Positions 16,834-26,445 are shown, counted from the first letter of the stretch. The stretch: DNA of 64,000 nt from Parageobacillus caldoxylosilyticus NBRC 107762 (GCF_000632715.1 NZ_BAWO01000004.1:62001-126000); one strand, 5' to 3'. Notes: generated from the sequence alone by a model not told the origin. Numbers and translations are program-made.

Positions 16834-18276
16834 CAAACTCCATTTTTGGATGTCGAAAACAAGGTGTCCATTTGCGGCAAATGAAATCGTTTGATTATGT
16901 TTATACGGGAAAAACCGTGCGGTAAATACTTCTTCCCCTTTATTCACAAATACCTCCATCGAGGACGTGTCTAAAAACATATGCAGCGAGTGCAAACGTT
17001 CCAAACGGCATTGTCTTTTTTCCGTCAGCCCGTTGGCGAAACTTTTGCGCTCCAATGTCAACATGCGTTCATCGCTATGATAAATAATGCGTGCCGTATT
17101 GCGAATAGCAATTTCCATTATGCCCCCTGATAGACAAATATTCTCTAGATTAAGCTCGATAACATCCCCGCTGATTCCTTCTAATATCATTTCTTCGTTC
17201 GCGATCGTGACATTCGAATATGCAATTTTATCCTTGCGCAACATTTGCAGCTCTTCAACCGGTGTTTGATATAACTTGCCATCTTTCAGTTTCAACTCAC
17301 GCGGCAATGTTAGCGCATGAACCCAGCGATGTGCAATGGTTGGATGCTTATCTTCATCCTGATCAGGAACTCCCATCCAAGCGATTAAAATGCGCCGTCC
17401 TTTTGCATCCAGCATCGTCTGTGGAGCGTAAAATTCAAAGCCGCGGTCTAATTCGGCAAACGGCCCGTGAAGAAATTGGGCCGTTTCGTAATCAAGACGG
17501 CCGACAAAATAACCGGACTGATGCACGTTTTGATAGCGCATGGCTTCCGCTTCCAGCCCTTGAGGGCAGACAATCAGCACTTCTTGCCCATCTAATTCAA
17601 ACAGGTCTGGGCATTCCCACATGTAGCCGAACTTCCCTAGCTGCCGCGAATTTCCGCCTGTTATAGGCCCGAGATGTTCCCAGTCACGGAGGTTTTGCGA
17701 ACGGAATAACACCGCTTTGCCATCGAGACTCTCGCTTTGCGCGCCGACAATCATATACCACTTATCGCCTTTTTTCCAAACTTTCGGGTCGCGGAAATGC
17801 GCCGTATAGCCGTCCGGAAGCGTCACAACAACCCCTTTTTTCTCAAAATCAATGCCGTTTTTTGACACAGCCATACATTGGTACGTCTGGCGGTTGCCAT
17901 GTTCATCCTTCACATTTCCCGTGTAAAACAACGTTAAAACACCATCATGGTCAATGGCGCTGCCGGAGTAGCACCCATCTTTGTCATACCATTCGCTTGG
18001 GGCCAGTGCGATTTTCTCTTGTTTCCAATGAATGAGGTCACACGATGTATAATGCCCCCAAAATTTTGCGCCATGCCCAGTATGAAATGGCATCCATTGA
18101 TAAAACACATGATACACTCCATTCCAATGAATCAATCCGTTCGGGTCGTTCATCAGCCCGACCGGGGGCATTAAATGATACTGAAGACGATAGTAATCTT
18201 TTTCTACTTTATCGCGATATTTTTCGATTTCCCTATACGCCTGTTCGATCTTCTCCCGTTCTGTTTCTGACTTCAT
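16831..18276 (-). CDS. sacA: Sucrose-6-phosphate hydrolase (GH32)
   Basis: 481 aa, the usual size. Hydrolyses sucrose-6-phosphate, the product of the PTS, to glucose-6-phosphate and fructose in the cytosol. The GH32 nucleophile motif MNDPNG is near residue 41, FRDPKV near 160 and the acid/base WECPD near 215. A beta-sandwich domain fills the C-terminal third. No signal peptide, so an intracellular enzyme and not a secreted invertase or levanase. It is the last gene of the sacP-sacA transcript, 33 bases after sacP. No fructokinase gene is in the window. Confidence 0.95.
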   Translation of the reverse strand: MKSETEREKIEQAYREIEKYRDKVEKDYYRLQYHLMPPVGLMNDPNGLIHWNGVYHVFYQWMPFHTGHGAKFWGHYTSCDLIHWKQEKIALAPSEWYDKDGCYSGSAIDHDGVLTLFYTGNVKDEHGNRQTYQCMAVSKNGIDFEKKGVVVTLPDGYTAHFRDPKVWKKGDKWYMIVGAQSESLDGKAVLFRSQNLRDWEHLGPITGGNSRQLGKFGYMWECPDLFELDGQEVLIVCPQGLEAEAMRYQNVHQSGYFVGRLDYETAQFLHGPFAELDRGFEFYAPQTMLDAKGRRILIAWMGVPDQDEDKHPTIAHRWVHALTLPRELKLKDGKLYQTPVEELQMLRKDKIAYSNVTIANEEMILEGISGDVIELNLENICLSGGIMEIAIRNTARIIYHSDERMLTLERKSFANGLTEKRQCRLERLHSLHMFLDTSSMEVFVNKGEEVFTARFFPYKHNQTISFAANGHLVFDIQKWSL

Positions 18277-18309
18277 ATTCGCTCCCCCTCGTATTATCCG
18301 GCGCCTTGT

Positions 18310-19683
18310 TTATTCTTCCTCGCGAAATCCAAGCAATAACGTGGCAATAAACGCCGATCCGACCGCAATCGCAAATCCAATTAAATAGTTGATGAGGTTT
18401 TGCATTCCTTCTGGCGCCACGATCGCAATCATCGGAATGCCCGTTAACCCGTAGGCGTTCGCAACGACGTTTGTGAATACGACATATGCCCCTCCGAGCG
18501 CGCCTCCAATGGCCGCAGCAATAAACGGCTTGCGGTACTTTAAGTTCACCCCGAAAATCACCGGCTCAGTAATTCCGAGGAAGGCTGACAATGCGGATGG
18601 AAGAGCCACCTCTTTTGTTTTTACGAGCTTCGCTTTCACAAATACGGCCAGTCCGGCCCCGCCCTGTGCGACGTTGGCCATCGACCAAATCGGCAATAAA
18701 TAGTTGACGCCAAGTTTCGCCAATAAATTGGCTTCGATCGCATGGAAGCTATGATGCACGCCGGTAATGACAATCATCGAATACAAGCCGCCAAAAATCA
18801 GCCCCGCCAGCGCCCCGCCGTAATGGTAAATAAAGTTGAGCACCGTCGTAATTCCATCACCAAGCAAGTTGCCTAACGGACCGATGGCTAAAATGGTAAT
18901 AAATCCGGTGGAAATGACCGTCACAAATGGAACGACAAGCAAGCTGACCGCGTGAGGTACGACTTTCCGCAACCCGCGCTCGATTTTACACATGACATAA
19001 GTAGCAAGCAAAATCGGAACGACTGTCCCTTGATAGCCAACCATGGCAATATCAAAACCGAGAAAATGCATATAGTTCGGTTTTGCTTCCGCTAATCCCC
19101 ATGGGTTCAACAGCGCCGGATGGGTCATAATCCCACCGATGACCGCCCCTAAAAACGGGGTGCCGCCAAACTCTTTTGCGGCACTAAAGCCAATTAAAAT
19201 CGGCAAAATGATAAAAGCTGCACTGGAAAACATATCGAGCAACACATACAATGGGCTGTCAGGCGCAACCCATTTGAACGCTTTCATCATTCCTAATAGT
19301 CCCATGAGTAAACCGCTGGCGACAATCGCCGGAATAATCGGAACGAAAATGTTTGATAACGTTTTCGCCAAGCGGGCTAATGGATTCATTTTTTGCTTGA
19401 CCGCTTCTTGATGAACATCCGCGCTTACATGTTGCAATCCTGCTTCTTGTACAAACGAGTCGTATACTTTATTGACAACGCCGGTACCAAAAATAATTTG
19501 ATATTGCCCGGAACTAGAAAACGCTCCTTTCACTCCCTCGATGTTCTCAATCGCTTTTGTATCCGCTTTCGTGTCATCTTTTAACACTAAGCGAAGCCTT
19601 GTTGCACAATGGACGGCGCTGATGATGTTCTCCTTCCCGCCTAATAACGGAATGAGTTGTTTTGCGACGCGTTCGTAATTCAT
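18310..19683 (-). CDS. sacP: Sucrose-specific PTS EIIBC permease
   Basis: 457 aa. The EIIB domain (residues 1-85) has the phosphorylated cysteine in AVHCATRLRLVL; the EIIC domain follows with about ten membrane helices and the ITGVHHSFHAIEANLL motif of the glucose/sucrose family. There is no EIIA domain, which the separate EIIA gene of this cluster would supply. The ATG at 19683 is preceded by AGAGGGG; an upstream in-frame start at 19722 lies in the terminator and is unlikely. Expression is controlled by SacT antitermination at the leader. Confidence 0.94.
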   Translation of the reverse strand: MNYERVAKQLIPLLGGKENIISAVHCATRLRLVLKDDTKADTKAIENIEGVKGAFSSSGQYQIIFGTGVVNKVYDSFVQEAGLQHVSADVHQEAVKQKMNPLARLAKTLSNIFVPIIPAIVASGLLMGLLGMMKAFKWVAPDSPLYVLLDMFSSAAFIILPILIGFSAAKEFGGTPFLGAVIGGIMTHPALLNPWGLAEAKPNYMHFLGFDIAMVGYQGTVVPILLATYVMCKIERGLRKVVPHAVSLLVVPFVTVISTGFITILAIGPLGNLLGDGITTVLNFIYHYGGALAGLIFGGLYSMIVITGVHHSFHAIEANLLAKLGVNYLLPIWSMANVAQGGAGLAVFVKAKLVKTKEVALPSALSAFLGITEPVIFGVNLKYRKPFIAAAIGGALGGAYVVFTNVVANAYGLTGIPMIAIVAPEGMQNLINYLIGFAIAVGSAFIATLLLGFREEE

Positions 19684-19722
19684 TTGCGAACCCCTCTCTT
19701 TTTTATTTTTGAAGAAAAACAA

Positions 19723-19794
19723 AAAGACCTAAAACATACAAAGGGCAGCATATGACAGAAACAATCTGCCATTCCCTTCATACGTTTTAGGTCT
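19723..19794 (-). terminator. Leader terminator of sacP (antitermination target)
   Basis: On the minus strand AAGACCTAAAAC pairs with GTTTTAGGTCTT across about 50 bases, followed by TTTTTG. Its 5' arm overlaps the RAT, so forming the RAT hairpin prevents the terminator. Confidence 0.85.
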
Positions 19795-19819
19795 TGCCTG
19801 CCTGTGCAGTAACAATCCC
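19790..19819 (-). promoter_or_regulatory. RAT (ribonucleic antiterminator) site for SacT, sacP leader
   Basis: On the minus strand GGGATTGTTACTGCACAG then GCAGGCAAGACC matches the LicT/SacT/SacY RAT consensus and overlaps the 5' arm of the terminator. Confidence 0.9.
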
Positions 19820-19841
19820 GCAATATTGTTTTCTTATCTGC

Positions 19842-19878
19842 ATTGTAATTCGTTTCTCCCAGTTTGTCAACGCTTTCG
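19842..19878 (-). promoter_or_regulatory. sacPA promoter with overlapping CcpA (cre) site
   Basis: Minus strand: TTGACA, 17-base spacer, TACAAT. The -35 is overlapped by CGAAAGCGTTGACA, which differs from the cre consensus TGWAANCGNTNWCA only at the first base. It lies at the 3' end of sacT, so sacPA has its own glucose-repressed promoter. Confidence 0.75.
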
Positions 19879-20700
19879 TAAACGTTGAATGTGAAGGGCA
19901 ATATAAGCCAGCTCCGCGTCTGGAAACTCTAGGCCATATTCGCCTTTTGCGTGCTCCGCCATCTTCTGCGCGCAGGCGAATTCTTTCCCATACTTTGTTT
20001 GAATGAGCGCCAGCATCTCTTCATCCATCGAGTGCAGAAGCTCTCCGTTTTCTATCCGATTGATCGCAAACCGCAAATGCGTAAGCAGCCGCTGGTAGGA
20101 AATACTATCTTCGTCAATGGGAATGTCCAACTCTGCCTGTATAATGTCAATCATTTCACGAATGAGCGTCGTTTGCCGCAGCGTTTTGTTCATGCTGGCG
20201 GCATCCATTTTCGCCGTATGAATGTGAAGGGCGATATGCGCCGCTTCATCGTCTGGAATTTCAATGCCGAGCCGTTCTTGAATCAATTGTTTGGCCCATA
20301 ACCCAATTTCATACTCCGTTTTGTATAGCACTTTAATTTCATTAAGCAATTTATTTTGGATGCGATACCCCTGCTTGAGCCGTTCAATAGCAAATGACAA
20401 GTGGTCGGTTAACGCGATATGAATATGATTGTTTAATGGCGCTTGCAACTTTCCTTCTGCATAACTGATGATCTCTTCCGCAATCTCGATATGCTCTTCC
20501 GGCAATGTCCGCAATAATTGTTGAAACTTTTCGTTCTCCTCTTCCATAACGAAAATTTTCTCAATTTTTGCCGGGGGGATAATGTCATTTTTTCGCTTTT
20601 GAAACCCGATGCCCGCACCCATAACAATTTTTTCTTTTCCGTCATCCAACACGACGACCGCATTGTTATTTAAAATTTTGTGGATTCTTAATGCCATCAT
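19867..20700 (-). CDS. sacT: BglG/SacT-family transcriptional antiterminator
   Basis: 277 aa, usual length. Residues 1-56 form the CAT RNA-binding domain ([29 protein letters not shown]), followed by PRD1 (about 65-170, with [15 protein letters not shown]) and PRD2 (about 175-277, with [13 protein letters not shown] and [10 protein letters not shown]). The conserved PRD histidines are in place. Without sucrose the PTS phosphorylates a PRD histidine and keeps it inactive; with sucrose it binds the RATs found upstream of sacP and of the EIIA gene. The gene follows EIIA by 27 bases. Confidence 0.92.
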   Translation of the reverse strand: MMALRIHKILNNNAVVVLDDGKEKIVMGAGIGFQKRKNDIIPPAKIEKIFVMEEENEKFQQLLRTLPEEHIEIAEEIISYAEGKLQAPLNNHIHIALTDHLSFAIERLKQGYRIQNKLLNEIKVLYKTEYEIGLWAKQLIQERLGIEIPDDEAAHIALHIHTAKMDAASMNKTLRQTTLIREMIDIIQAELDIPIDEDSISYQRLLTHLRFAINRIENGELLHSMDEEMLALIQTKYGKEFACAQKMAEHAKGEYGLEFPDAELAYIALHIQRLRKR

Positions 20701-20727
20701 GCCATCCCCCGCCCGATCAGCATGGTA

Positions 20728-21228
20728 TTATGCTTTCGTCTCTATACGGAAAAGAACCGTTTCCCCTTTTACCGCCGTTGTTTCCGATGTTTTTTCTAAA
20801 CTTGCCACTACATCACCGTTCGTCACAATGATCGGGGTGATCGTGCTTTTCGCTTTTTGTTGGACAAGCCCGAAATCGACCGTTAATAAGCGCTGGCCTT
20901 TTTTCACACGGTCCCCCGCCTTGACGTGCGCCGTAAAACCTTCACCGTTCATGGAAACCGTTTCTAACCCGACATGAATCAACAGCTCAACGCCCGCTTC
21001 GGAACGCAATCCGACAGCATGCTTTGTCGGGAATACTTGCACGACTTCGCCGTCCACCGGCGCCACGACTTCCCCGCCTGTCGGCTCAATCGCGATGCCG
21101 TCGCCCATCATTTTTTGCGCAAAAACCGGATCCGGAACCTCTTCCAGCGGTTTTATTGTTCCTGTCAATGGAGCAACAACGTCTTCATGTGTCCGTTTTT
21201 CTTTTTTGCCAAACCATTTTTTAAACAT
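20728..21228 (-). CDS. PTS EIIA component, glucose (Crr) type
   Basis: About 166 aa, a free-standing EIIA-Glc-like protein. The phospho-accepting histidine is in LLIHVGLETVSMNGEGF and the second active-site histidine in FPTKHAVG. It should pass phosphate from HPr to the EIIB domain of SacP, which lacks its own EIIA. It is first in the EIIA-sacT operon, behind a RAT-like leader, so SacT activates both its own synthesis and that of the phosphate donor. The ATG at 21228 has the better RBS spacing (AAAGGGAT) than the ATG at 21237. Confidence 0.92.
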   Translation of the reverse strand: MFKKWFGKKEKRTHEDVVAPLTGTIKPLEEVPDPVFAQKMMGDGIAIEPTGGEVVAPVDGEVVQVFPTKHAVGLRSEAGVELLIHVGLETVSMNGEGFTAHVKAGDRVKKGQRLLTVDFGLVQQKAKSTITPIIVTNGDVVASLEKTSETTAVKGETVLFRIETKA

Positions 21229-21280
21229 CGTGTTCATCCCTTTCTTATTCTTGCTCTTCTACTCTTTAATATAACCGCAC

Positions 21281-21316
21281 AAAAAAGACGGGAAACCCTA
21301 CGGCAGTGCCCGTCTT
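21281..21316 (-). terminator. Leader terminator of the EIIA-sacT operon
   Basis: Minus strand: AGACGGG...CCCGTCT followed by TTTTTTG, overlapping the downstream side of a RAT-like element. Confidence 0.8.
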
Positions 21317-21347
21317 AGATCTTGCCTGCATGCGCAGTTACCATCCC
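21317..21347 (-). promoter_or_regulatory. Second RAT-like antiterminator site, EIIA-sacT leader
   Basis: Minus strand GGGATGGTAACTGCGCAT then GCAGGCAAGATCT. It differs from the sacP RAT by a G in place of T in the GGATTGTTACTG arm and a compensating-looking change, so it could bind SacT with another affinity. Confidence 0.82.
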
Positions 21348-21370
21348 TGCATACCGGCTTTTTCATATTC

Positions 21371-21399
21371 AGAGTAGCTAGAAGCGGCGCATTTGTCAA
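21371..21399 (-). promoter_or_regulatory. Promoter of the EIIA-sacT operon
   Basis: Minus strand TTGACA, 17-base spacer, TACTCT: a good -35 and a poor -10, just upstream of the second RAT. Confidence 0.5.
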
Positions 21400-21430
21400 A
21401 GAAAAATGCCTATCCTTTCAAAACCATGCG

Positions 21431-21797
21431 CTATGCTAGTTGTTTTAAGCGGCGGCAAATTTCCTCCGTTACTTCCCGCGTTGTCGCCTTGCCGCCGATA
21501 TCAGGCGTTTTCACGCCGTCCGCGGCCACGTCTTCGATCGTCTTTAACAGTACATTGCCCATTTCCTCTTCTCCGAAATGATCGAGCATCATTTTCGCCG
21601 TCCAAATCTGCAGCCCGTCATCCGGCATCATTTTTCCGTGCTCCATGTAATACTCACAATTCCATGGAAATTCGGTAAAGGTGAAGCGCAGCCCCCCCGT
21701 GTACATCGGCGATCGTCCGCAATACGTCTAAAGCGGCGGGCACGACTTCCTTGCCGATTCCATCTCCGGGAATGACCGCAATCTCTAACTGTTTCAC
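21431..21797 (-). pseudogene. Decayed tartrate/isopropylmalate-type dehydrogenase
   Basis: From a GTG at 21797 with AGGTGG upstream the frame reads VKQLEIAVIPGDGIGKEVVPAALDVLRTIADVHGG, the N-terminus of tartrate dehydrogenase (TtuC family). In a run of seven G (C on the plus strand, 21692-21698) the frame shifts; the protein goes on in the next frame as LRFTFTEFPWNCEYYMEHGKMMPDDGLQIW and then jumps straight to the C-terminal AKMMLDHFGEEEMGN...EICRRLKQL. About 230-240 of some 355 residues, including the active-site core, are gone. So there is one frameshift plus one in-frame-like internal deletion; the gene is non-functional. Confidence 0.88.
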
Positions 21798-21974
21798 TTC
21801 TATTCGCCACCTATGAAAACATTTCTCCAAAGGCTGGATGCAATCATACATCATTTCTTCATTTGGTTATTCGATATATCGTGCTGCAATTCCTATGCAT
21901 AAAGCAACATGTATCATCGAAAAAATCGTTTCATGGTAGAATAGAAATACACTATTTCGCATGGAGGAAACGAT

Positions 21975-23213
21975 ATGTCTCATTACGATGACCCTTTTCG
22001 CGGCAATTTTGACAGCCTAGAAGAGTTTGCCGACCATATTAGCGAACTTTTGCAATGCCCGATTACGATTGAAGATGCGAACCATCGGCTGATCGCCTAC
22101 AGCGCCCACGACGACTATACCGATCCGGCGCGGACGGCGACAATTATCAGCCGGCGCGTGCCGGAAAAGGTAATTAATAGTTTATGGAAACAAGGAGCGA
22201 TTCCGGCGCTGCTAAGGAGCCGCGAGCCTGTCCGTGTCGCTGCCATTTCCGAAGTCGGCCTTGGCAGCCGCGTTGCCGTCTCGATTTGGAAAAACGATGA
22301 AGTGATCGGCTTTATTTGGGCGCTCGAAACCGACCGCACGTTATCGAAAGAGGATATGGAACTGCTAAAAAAAGCAGCCAAAGCCGCGAAAAACAAAGTA
22401 TTGCAGCTGTATATGCGCAAAAATAAAAAAGAAGAGCGGGTGCAAGAATTGTTTTGGAAGCTGCTGACCGGGCACATGACGACAGAGGAGGAAATTAAAG
22501 AAAGCTTTGCGACGATGCAAATCCCGGCTGCTCCGTTATTTTCCGTCATCGTTTTCCGCTTTGCCACCGAAATAACACGGGAAATTGAAAAGCAAATTTC
22601 GTACTTGCTGCAAACGACCCAGCAAATCCAGCTTCTTCTCTATACAACCGACCGCAATGATGTCATCTTGTTAGCCGCTCCGAAATCAATGAATCAGCCG
22701 TTAAAAGAATTGCACATGTTTATCGAATCATTCGCACTCAAAATGAAAGAGCGTTTTCATATCAACAGTGTCCAAAGCGGCTTCGGCAGCATCTATGAAA
22801 CATACACGTCCATTGAAAAAAGCTATCAAGAAGCGTTGACCGTGTTGAAAATGAAAGAAAAATTTCCGGAACAAATTTGCTCTATTTATGGATATCAACA
22901 ACTTGGCATTTATCAATTTTTTGATTTATTGTTGAAAAAAAAGCGGCAAGGGGAGTTCATCAATCCATCCTTAACCAAATTGCAGGCTTATGATCAAAAG
23001 CATCATAGCGATTTAGTGAAAACGTTTGAAGTCTTTTTCGACCACGACAGCAATGTCAATGAAACAGCAAAAGCCCTGAACATTCACCCGAACACTCTGT
23101 CCTACCGGCTGAAACGCATCGCCGAGATCGCTGAAATGGACTTACATGATATGAATCAAAAAGTAAAATTGTATATTGATATTAAATTGGCCAAATATGA
23201 AGCGCTCCATTAA
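21975..23213 (+). CDS. adeR: PucR/CdaR-type regulator, AdeR-like activator of ald
   Basis: 412 aa. A GAF-like N-terminal sensor (about 1-150), a GGDEF-like/CdaR middle domain (about 170-300, HINSVQSGFGSIYETYTSIEKSYQEAL) and the C-terminal PucR helix-turn-helix (NVNETAKALNIHPNTLSYRLKRIAEI). It lies directly upstream of and in line with alanine dehydrogenase, as adeR-ald does in B. subtilis, where AdeR switches on ald in response to alanine. The regulator gene is followed by a small GTGG/CCAC hairpin, so ald has its own promoter. Confidence 0.85.
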   Translation: MSHYDDPFRGNFDSLEEFADHISELLQCPITIEDANHRLIAYSAHDDYTDPARTATIISRRVPEKVINSLWKQGAIPALLRSREPVRVAAISEVGLGSRVAVSIWKNDEVIGFIWALETDRTLSKEDMELLKKAAKAAKNKVLQLYMRKNKKEERVQELFWKLLTGHMTTEEEIKESFATMQIPAAPLFSVIVFRFATEITREIEKQISYLLQTTQQIQLLLYTTDRNDVILLAAPKSMNQPLKELHMFIESFALKMKERFHINSVQSGFGSIYETYTSIEKSYQEALTVLKMKEKFPEQICSIYGYQQLGIYQFFDLLLKKKRQGEFINPSLTKLQAYDQKHHSDLVKTFEVFFDHDSNVNETAKALNIHPNTLSYRLKRIAEIAEMDLHDMNQKVKLYIDIKLAKYEALH

Positions 23214-23327
23214 CTTTGTGGAAATCCACAAAAGGATGGCGCTTCTTTCTTTTTTCCTAACAAAGCCAAAATGGAAGCAACCATTTATACTATAATTAAG
23301 GTCAATTTATAGAGGAGGATTTTGCTG

Positions 23328-24461
23328 ATGATTATTGGGGTACCAAAGGAAATAAAAAATAACGAAAATCGTGTCGCTATTACACCAGCAGGTGTCATGT
23401 CATTTGTTCAGGCAGGACATACCGTGCTGATTGAAAAAGATGCAGGAATTGGAAGCGGTTTCACCAATGAGGATTACGCAAGCGCCGGAGCGCAAATTAT
23501 CGAACAAGCGCAAGACGTATGGACAAAAGCGGATATGGTGATGAAAGTAAAAGAGCCGCTGCCAAGCGAATATGGCTATTTCCGTCCGGGGTTGATCTTA
23601 TTCACCTACTTGCACCTTGCCGCTGAACCGGAATTGACGCGCGCCCTTAAAGAAAAAGGCGTCATTGCCATCGCCTATGAAACGGTGCAAGTCGGGCGCA
23701 CGCTTCCGCTGCTTACACCGATGAGCGAAGTCGCAGGGCGGATGGCAGCGCAAATCGGCGCGCAATTTTTAGAAAAGCCTTACGGCGGAAAAGGAATTCT
23801 CCTGGGCGGCGTGCCGGGAGTAGGCCGCGGCAAAGTGACGATCATCGGCGGCGGTGTCGTCGGAACGAACGCAGCCAAAGTCGCTGTCGGGCTTGGCGCG
23901 GATGTCACAATTATTGATTTAAACGCCGATCGTCTCCGCGAACTAGACGACATTTTCGGCCACCAAATTACGACGCTAATGTCCAATCCAATGAACATCG
24001 CCCAAGCAGTCGCAGAGGCCGACCTTGTCATCGGCGCTGTGTTAATCCCTGGCGCGAAAGCACCAAAACTCGTCACGGAAGACATGGTAAAAGCAATGAA
24101 GCCAGGCTCTGTCATCGTCGATGTCGCGATTGACCAAGGCGGGATCGTGGAAACGAGCGACCACGTCACCACGCACGACAACCCGACATATGTGAAGCAC
24201 GGCGTCGTTCACTACGCTGTCGCCAACATGCCGGGAGCGGTTCCAAGAACATCGACGCTTGCCCTAACGAACGTAACGCTTCCGTATGCGCTGCAAATCG
24301 CCAATAAAGGCGTTCACCAAGCGATCGCCGACAACCACGCACTCAAACTTGGCGTCAACGTCGCTAATGGCGAAATTACGTATGAAGCAGTCGCCCGCGA
24401 CCTTGGCTATAACTATGTCCCAGTAGAAGAAGCGTTAGGAAAACAACTAGCTGCAAACTAA
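23328..24461 (+). CDS. ald: Alanine dehydrogenase
   Basis: 377 aa, full length. Oxidative deamination of L-alanine to pyruvate and ammonia with NAD, for use of alanine as carbon and nitrogen source and in sporulation. Conserved start [23 protein letters not shown]; substrate lysine in VMKVKEPLP; Rossmann glycine motif [20 protein letters not shown] near residues 175-195; histidine in YLHLA near 95. The ATG at 23328 has AGAGGAGG in front; an in-frame TTG at 23322 is less likely. The -10 TATAAT at 23291 lacks a good -35, fitting an activator-dependent promoter. Confidence 0.97.
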   Translation: MIIGVPKEIKNNENRVAITPAGVMSFVQAGHTVLIEKDAGIGSGFTNEDYASAGAQIIEQAQDVWTKADMVMKVKEPLPSEYGYFRPGLILFTYLHLAAEPELTRALKEKGVIAIAYETVQVGRTLPLLTPMSEVAGRMAAQIGAQFLEKPYGGKGILLGGVPGVGRGKVTIIGGGVVGTNAAKVAVGLGADVTIIDLNADRLRELDDIFGHQITTLMSNPMNIAQAVAEADLVIGAVLIPGAKAPKLVTEDMVKAMKPGSVIVDVAIDQGGIVETSDHVTTHDNPTYVKHGVVHYAVANMPGAVPRTSTLALTNVTLPYALQIANKGVHQAIADNHALKLGVNVANGEITYEAVARDLGYNYVPVEEALGKQLAAN

Positions 24462-24469
24462 TCGATCAT

Positions 24470-24506
24470 ACCGGTGCTGCCCGCTTTCCGCAGTGCCGGT
24501 TTCTTT
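24470..24506 (+). terminator. Terminator of ald
   Basis: ACCGGTGCTGC and GCAGTGCCGGT pair around CCGCTTTCC and are followed by TTCTTTAT, 8 bases after the stop. Confidence 0.8.
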
Positions 24507-24599
24507 ATATACCCAATCACTTCTCTATCTTATCGAAATGATTTGTGCTATGATTAAATAATACATAATCACTGATACCACACAAAGGAGGAATACGTC

Positions 24600-25415
24600 A
24601 TGGCAATGCCTAAAGCACTGACAATCGCCGGCTCTGACAGCAGCGGCGGCGCCGGTCTGCAGGCAGATTTAAAAACGTTTCAAGAGCTTGGCGTATACGG
24701 AATGACCGCGATTACAACAATCGTCGCAATGGATCCGCATAACCATTGGTTTCATCAAGTGTTTCCGATCGATCTCGCAACCATTGAAGCACAGCTTGAA
24801 ACGATCATCGTCGGCGTTGGGGTTGACGCGATGAAAACGGGGATGCTGCCGACGACCGATATTATTGAACTCGCGGCAAAAACGATTGAAAAACATCAAT
24901 TAACGAATGTCGTCATTGACCCTGTGATGGTGTGCAAAGGAGCAGACGAGCCGCTCCATCCGGAAAACACGGTTTGCTACCGCGAAGTGCTCGTTCCAAA
25001 AGCGACGGTCGTCACGCCAAACTTGTTTGAAGCAGCTCAGTTAAGCGGACTTCGCCGCATCGAAACGGTGGAAGATATGAAAGAAGCGGCAGGCCGAATT
25101 CATGAGCTTGGCGCTAAATACGTCATCGTCAAAGGCGGACGCAAAATTCCGCATGAAAAGGCGGTTGATGTCCTATACGATGGAAAAACGTTCGAACTAT
25201 TGGAATCTGACCGCATCGAAACAACGTATACACACGGAGCAGGCTGCACGTTCTCGGCGGCCATCACGGCCGAGCTCGCCAAAGGCAAACCGGTAAGGGA
25301 AGCGATTGCCACGGCGAAAATATTTATTACCGAAGCCATCCGCCACTCCTTCCCGCTCAACCAATACGTCGGTCCAACGAACCATGCCGCATATCGCCGC
25401 TATCATCAACAATAA
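24600..25415 (+). CDS. pdxK: Pyridoxine/pyridoxal/hydroxymethylpyrimidine kinase, PdxK (ThiD-like)
   Basis: 271 aa ribokinase-fold kinase. The start ALTIAGSDSSGGAGLQADLKTF, the middle DPVMVCKGAD and the ATP-site/anion hole THGAGCTFSAAITA are those of the ThiD/PdxK family; the B. subtilis PdxK of this type has the CKG segment seen here. It phosphorylates vitamin B6 vitamers in the salvage route to pyridoxal phosphate and may also act on hydroxymethylpyrimidine. Single gene with AAAGGAGG before the ATG and its own terminator. Confidence 0.9.
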   Translation: MAMPKALTIAGSDSSGGAGLQADLKTFQELGVYGMTAITTIVAMDPHNHWFHQVFPIDLATIEAQLETIIVGVGVDAMKTGMLPTTDIIELAAKTIEKHQLTNVVIDPVMVCKGADEPLHPENTVCYREVLVPKATVVTPNLFEAAQLSGLRRIETVEDMKEAAGRIHELGAKYVIVKGGRKIPHEKAVDVLYDGKTFELLESDRIETTYTHGAGCTFSAAITAELAKGKPVREAIATAKIFITEAIRHSFPLNQYVGPTNHAAYRRYHQQ

Positions 25416-25447
25416 GGCAGGAGGAAACCTCTCCTGCCTCCCTTTTG
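25416..25447 (+). terminator. Terminator of pdxK
   Basis: GGCAGGAG and CTCTCCTGCC pair, followed by TCCCTTTTGC. Confidence 0.8.
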
Positions 25448-25506
25448 CTTTATACAAAAAAACAAACGTGATAATATAAAGACAAAAAATTACAAAAGAA
25501 GGATGT

Positions 25507-26367
25507 GTGATACGATTGCGGGTATCTGCTGTACAATATCATTTGCATACGATCAGTTCGTTCCAGCAATTTGCCGATCAAGTGACCCATTACGTGAAAA
25601 CGGCGCAAGAATTTGAAGCGGAGTTTGTTTTGTTCCCGGAATTTATGACGACACAGCTTTTGTCCATTCCATCCAATACAGGCAAAACGCCAACGATCGA
25701 TGACTTGCCAAATTATACAGAACCGTATTACGAACTATTTACTTCACTGGCGAAAGAAACCGGCATGTACCTAATCGGCGGCACACATGTCATTCGCAAA
25801 GACAAAAAATTGTACAATGTCGCGCATTTATTTACCCCCGACGGGCAAATCCACCAGCAAGCCAAGCTGCACATTACCCCGACGGAAGTAAAGGAATGGG
25901 GCATTGCTCCGGGAGAAAGCGTCAATGTGTTCGAAACGGAAAAAGGAACAATCGCGCTGTTGACGTGCTATGATATTGAGTTTCCGGAAATCGTCCGCAT
26001 CGTGCGCGCCAAAGGGGCGGACGTCATCTTTTGTCCGTCGTGCACCGATGACCGCCATGGGTTCCATCGCGTCCGGTATTGCTGCCACGCGCGCGCCGTC
26101 GAAAACCAAGTGTATGTCGTCACGACAGGCACGGTCGGCTCGCTGCCAACCGTCGATTTTATGCGCGCCAACTTCGGCCAAGCTGCGGTCATTACGCCAA
26201 ACGACATTCCGTTCCCGCCGCGCGGCATTTTAGTCGAAGGGGAAATCAACGACGACATGATTGTCACCGCCGACCTCGACTTGTCGCTGTTGTATAAAGT
26301 GCGGGAAAAAGGTTCGGTGACGACATGGCGCGACCGCCGCACCGACTTGTACCCAGACTGGAAATAA
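25507..26367 (+). CDS. Carbon-nitrogen hydrolase (nitrilase superfamily amidase)
   Basis: 286 aa. The catalytic Glu-Lys-Cys triad is intact: Glu45 in LFPEF, Lys120 in AKLHITP and Cys154 in LLTCYDIEFPE. The sequence resembles the nitrilase half of B. subtilis YhcX, which carries an N-terminal GNAT acetyltransferase that is absent here. GTG start with a weak AGAAGGA. Substrate unknown: an omega-amidase or N-carbamoyl/amide hydrolase is likely. A short open tail (QAFTKTEVELPPI) after the stop is not assigned. Confidence 0.85.
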   Translation: MIRLRVSAVQYHLHTISSFQQFADQVTHYVKTAQEFEAEFVLFPEFMTTQLLSIPSNTGKTPTIDDLPNYTEPYYELFTSLAKETGMYLIGGTHVIRKDKKLYNVAHLFTPDGQIHQQAKLHITPTEVKEWGIAPGESVNVFETEKGTIALLTCYDIEFPEIVRIVRAKGADVIFCPSCTDDRHGFHRVRYCCHARAVENQVYVVTTGTVGSLPTVDFMRANFGQAAVITPNDIPFPPRGILVEGEINDDMIVTADLDLSLLYKVREKGSVTTWRDRRTDLYPDWK

Positions 26368-26445
26368 GGGAAAGGGACAAACCGATCAATACGTACAAAT
26401 TACAAGCATTCACAAAAACGGAAGTGGAATTGCCGCCGATTTAAA

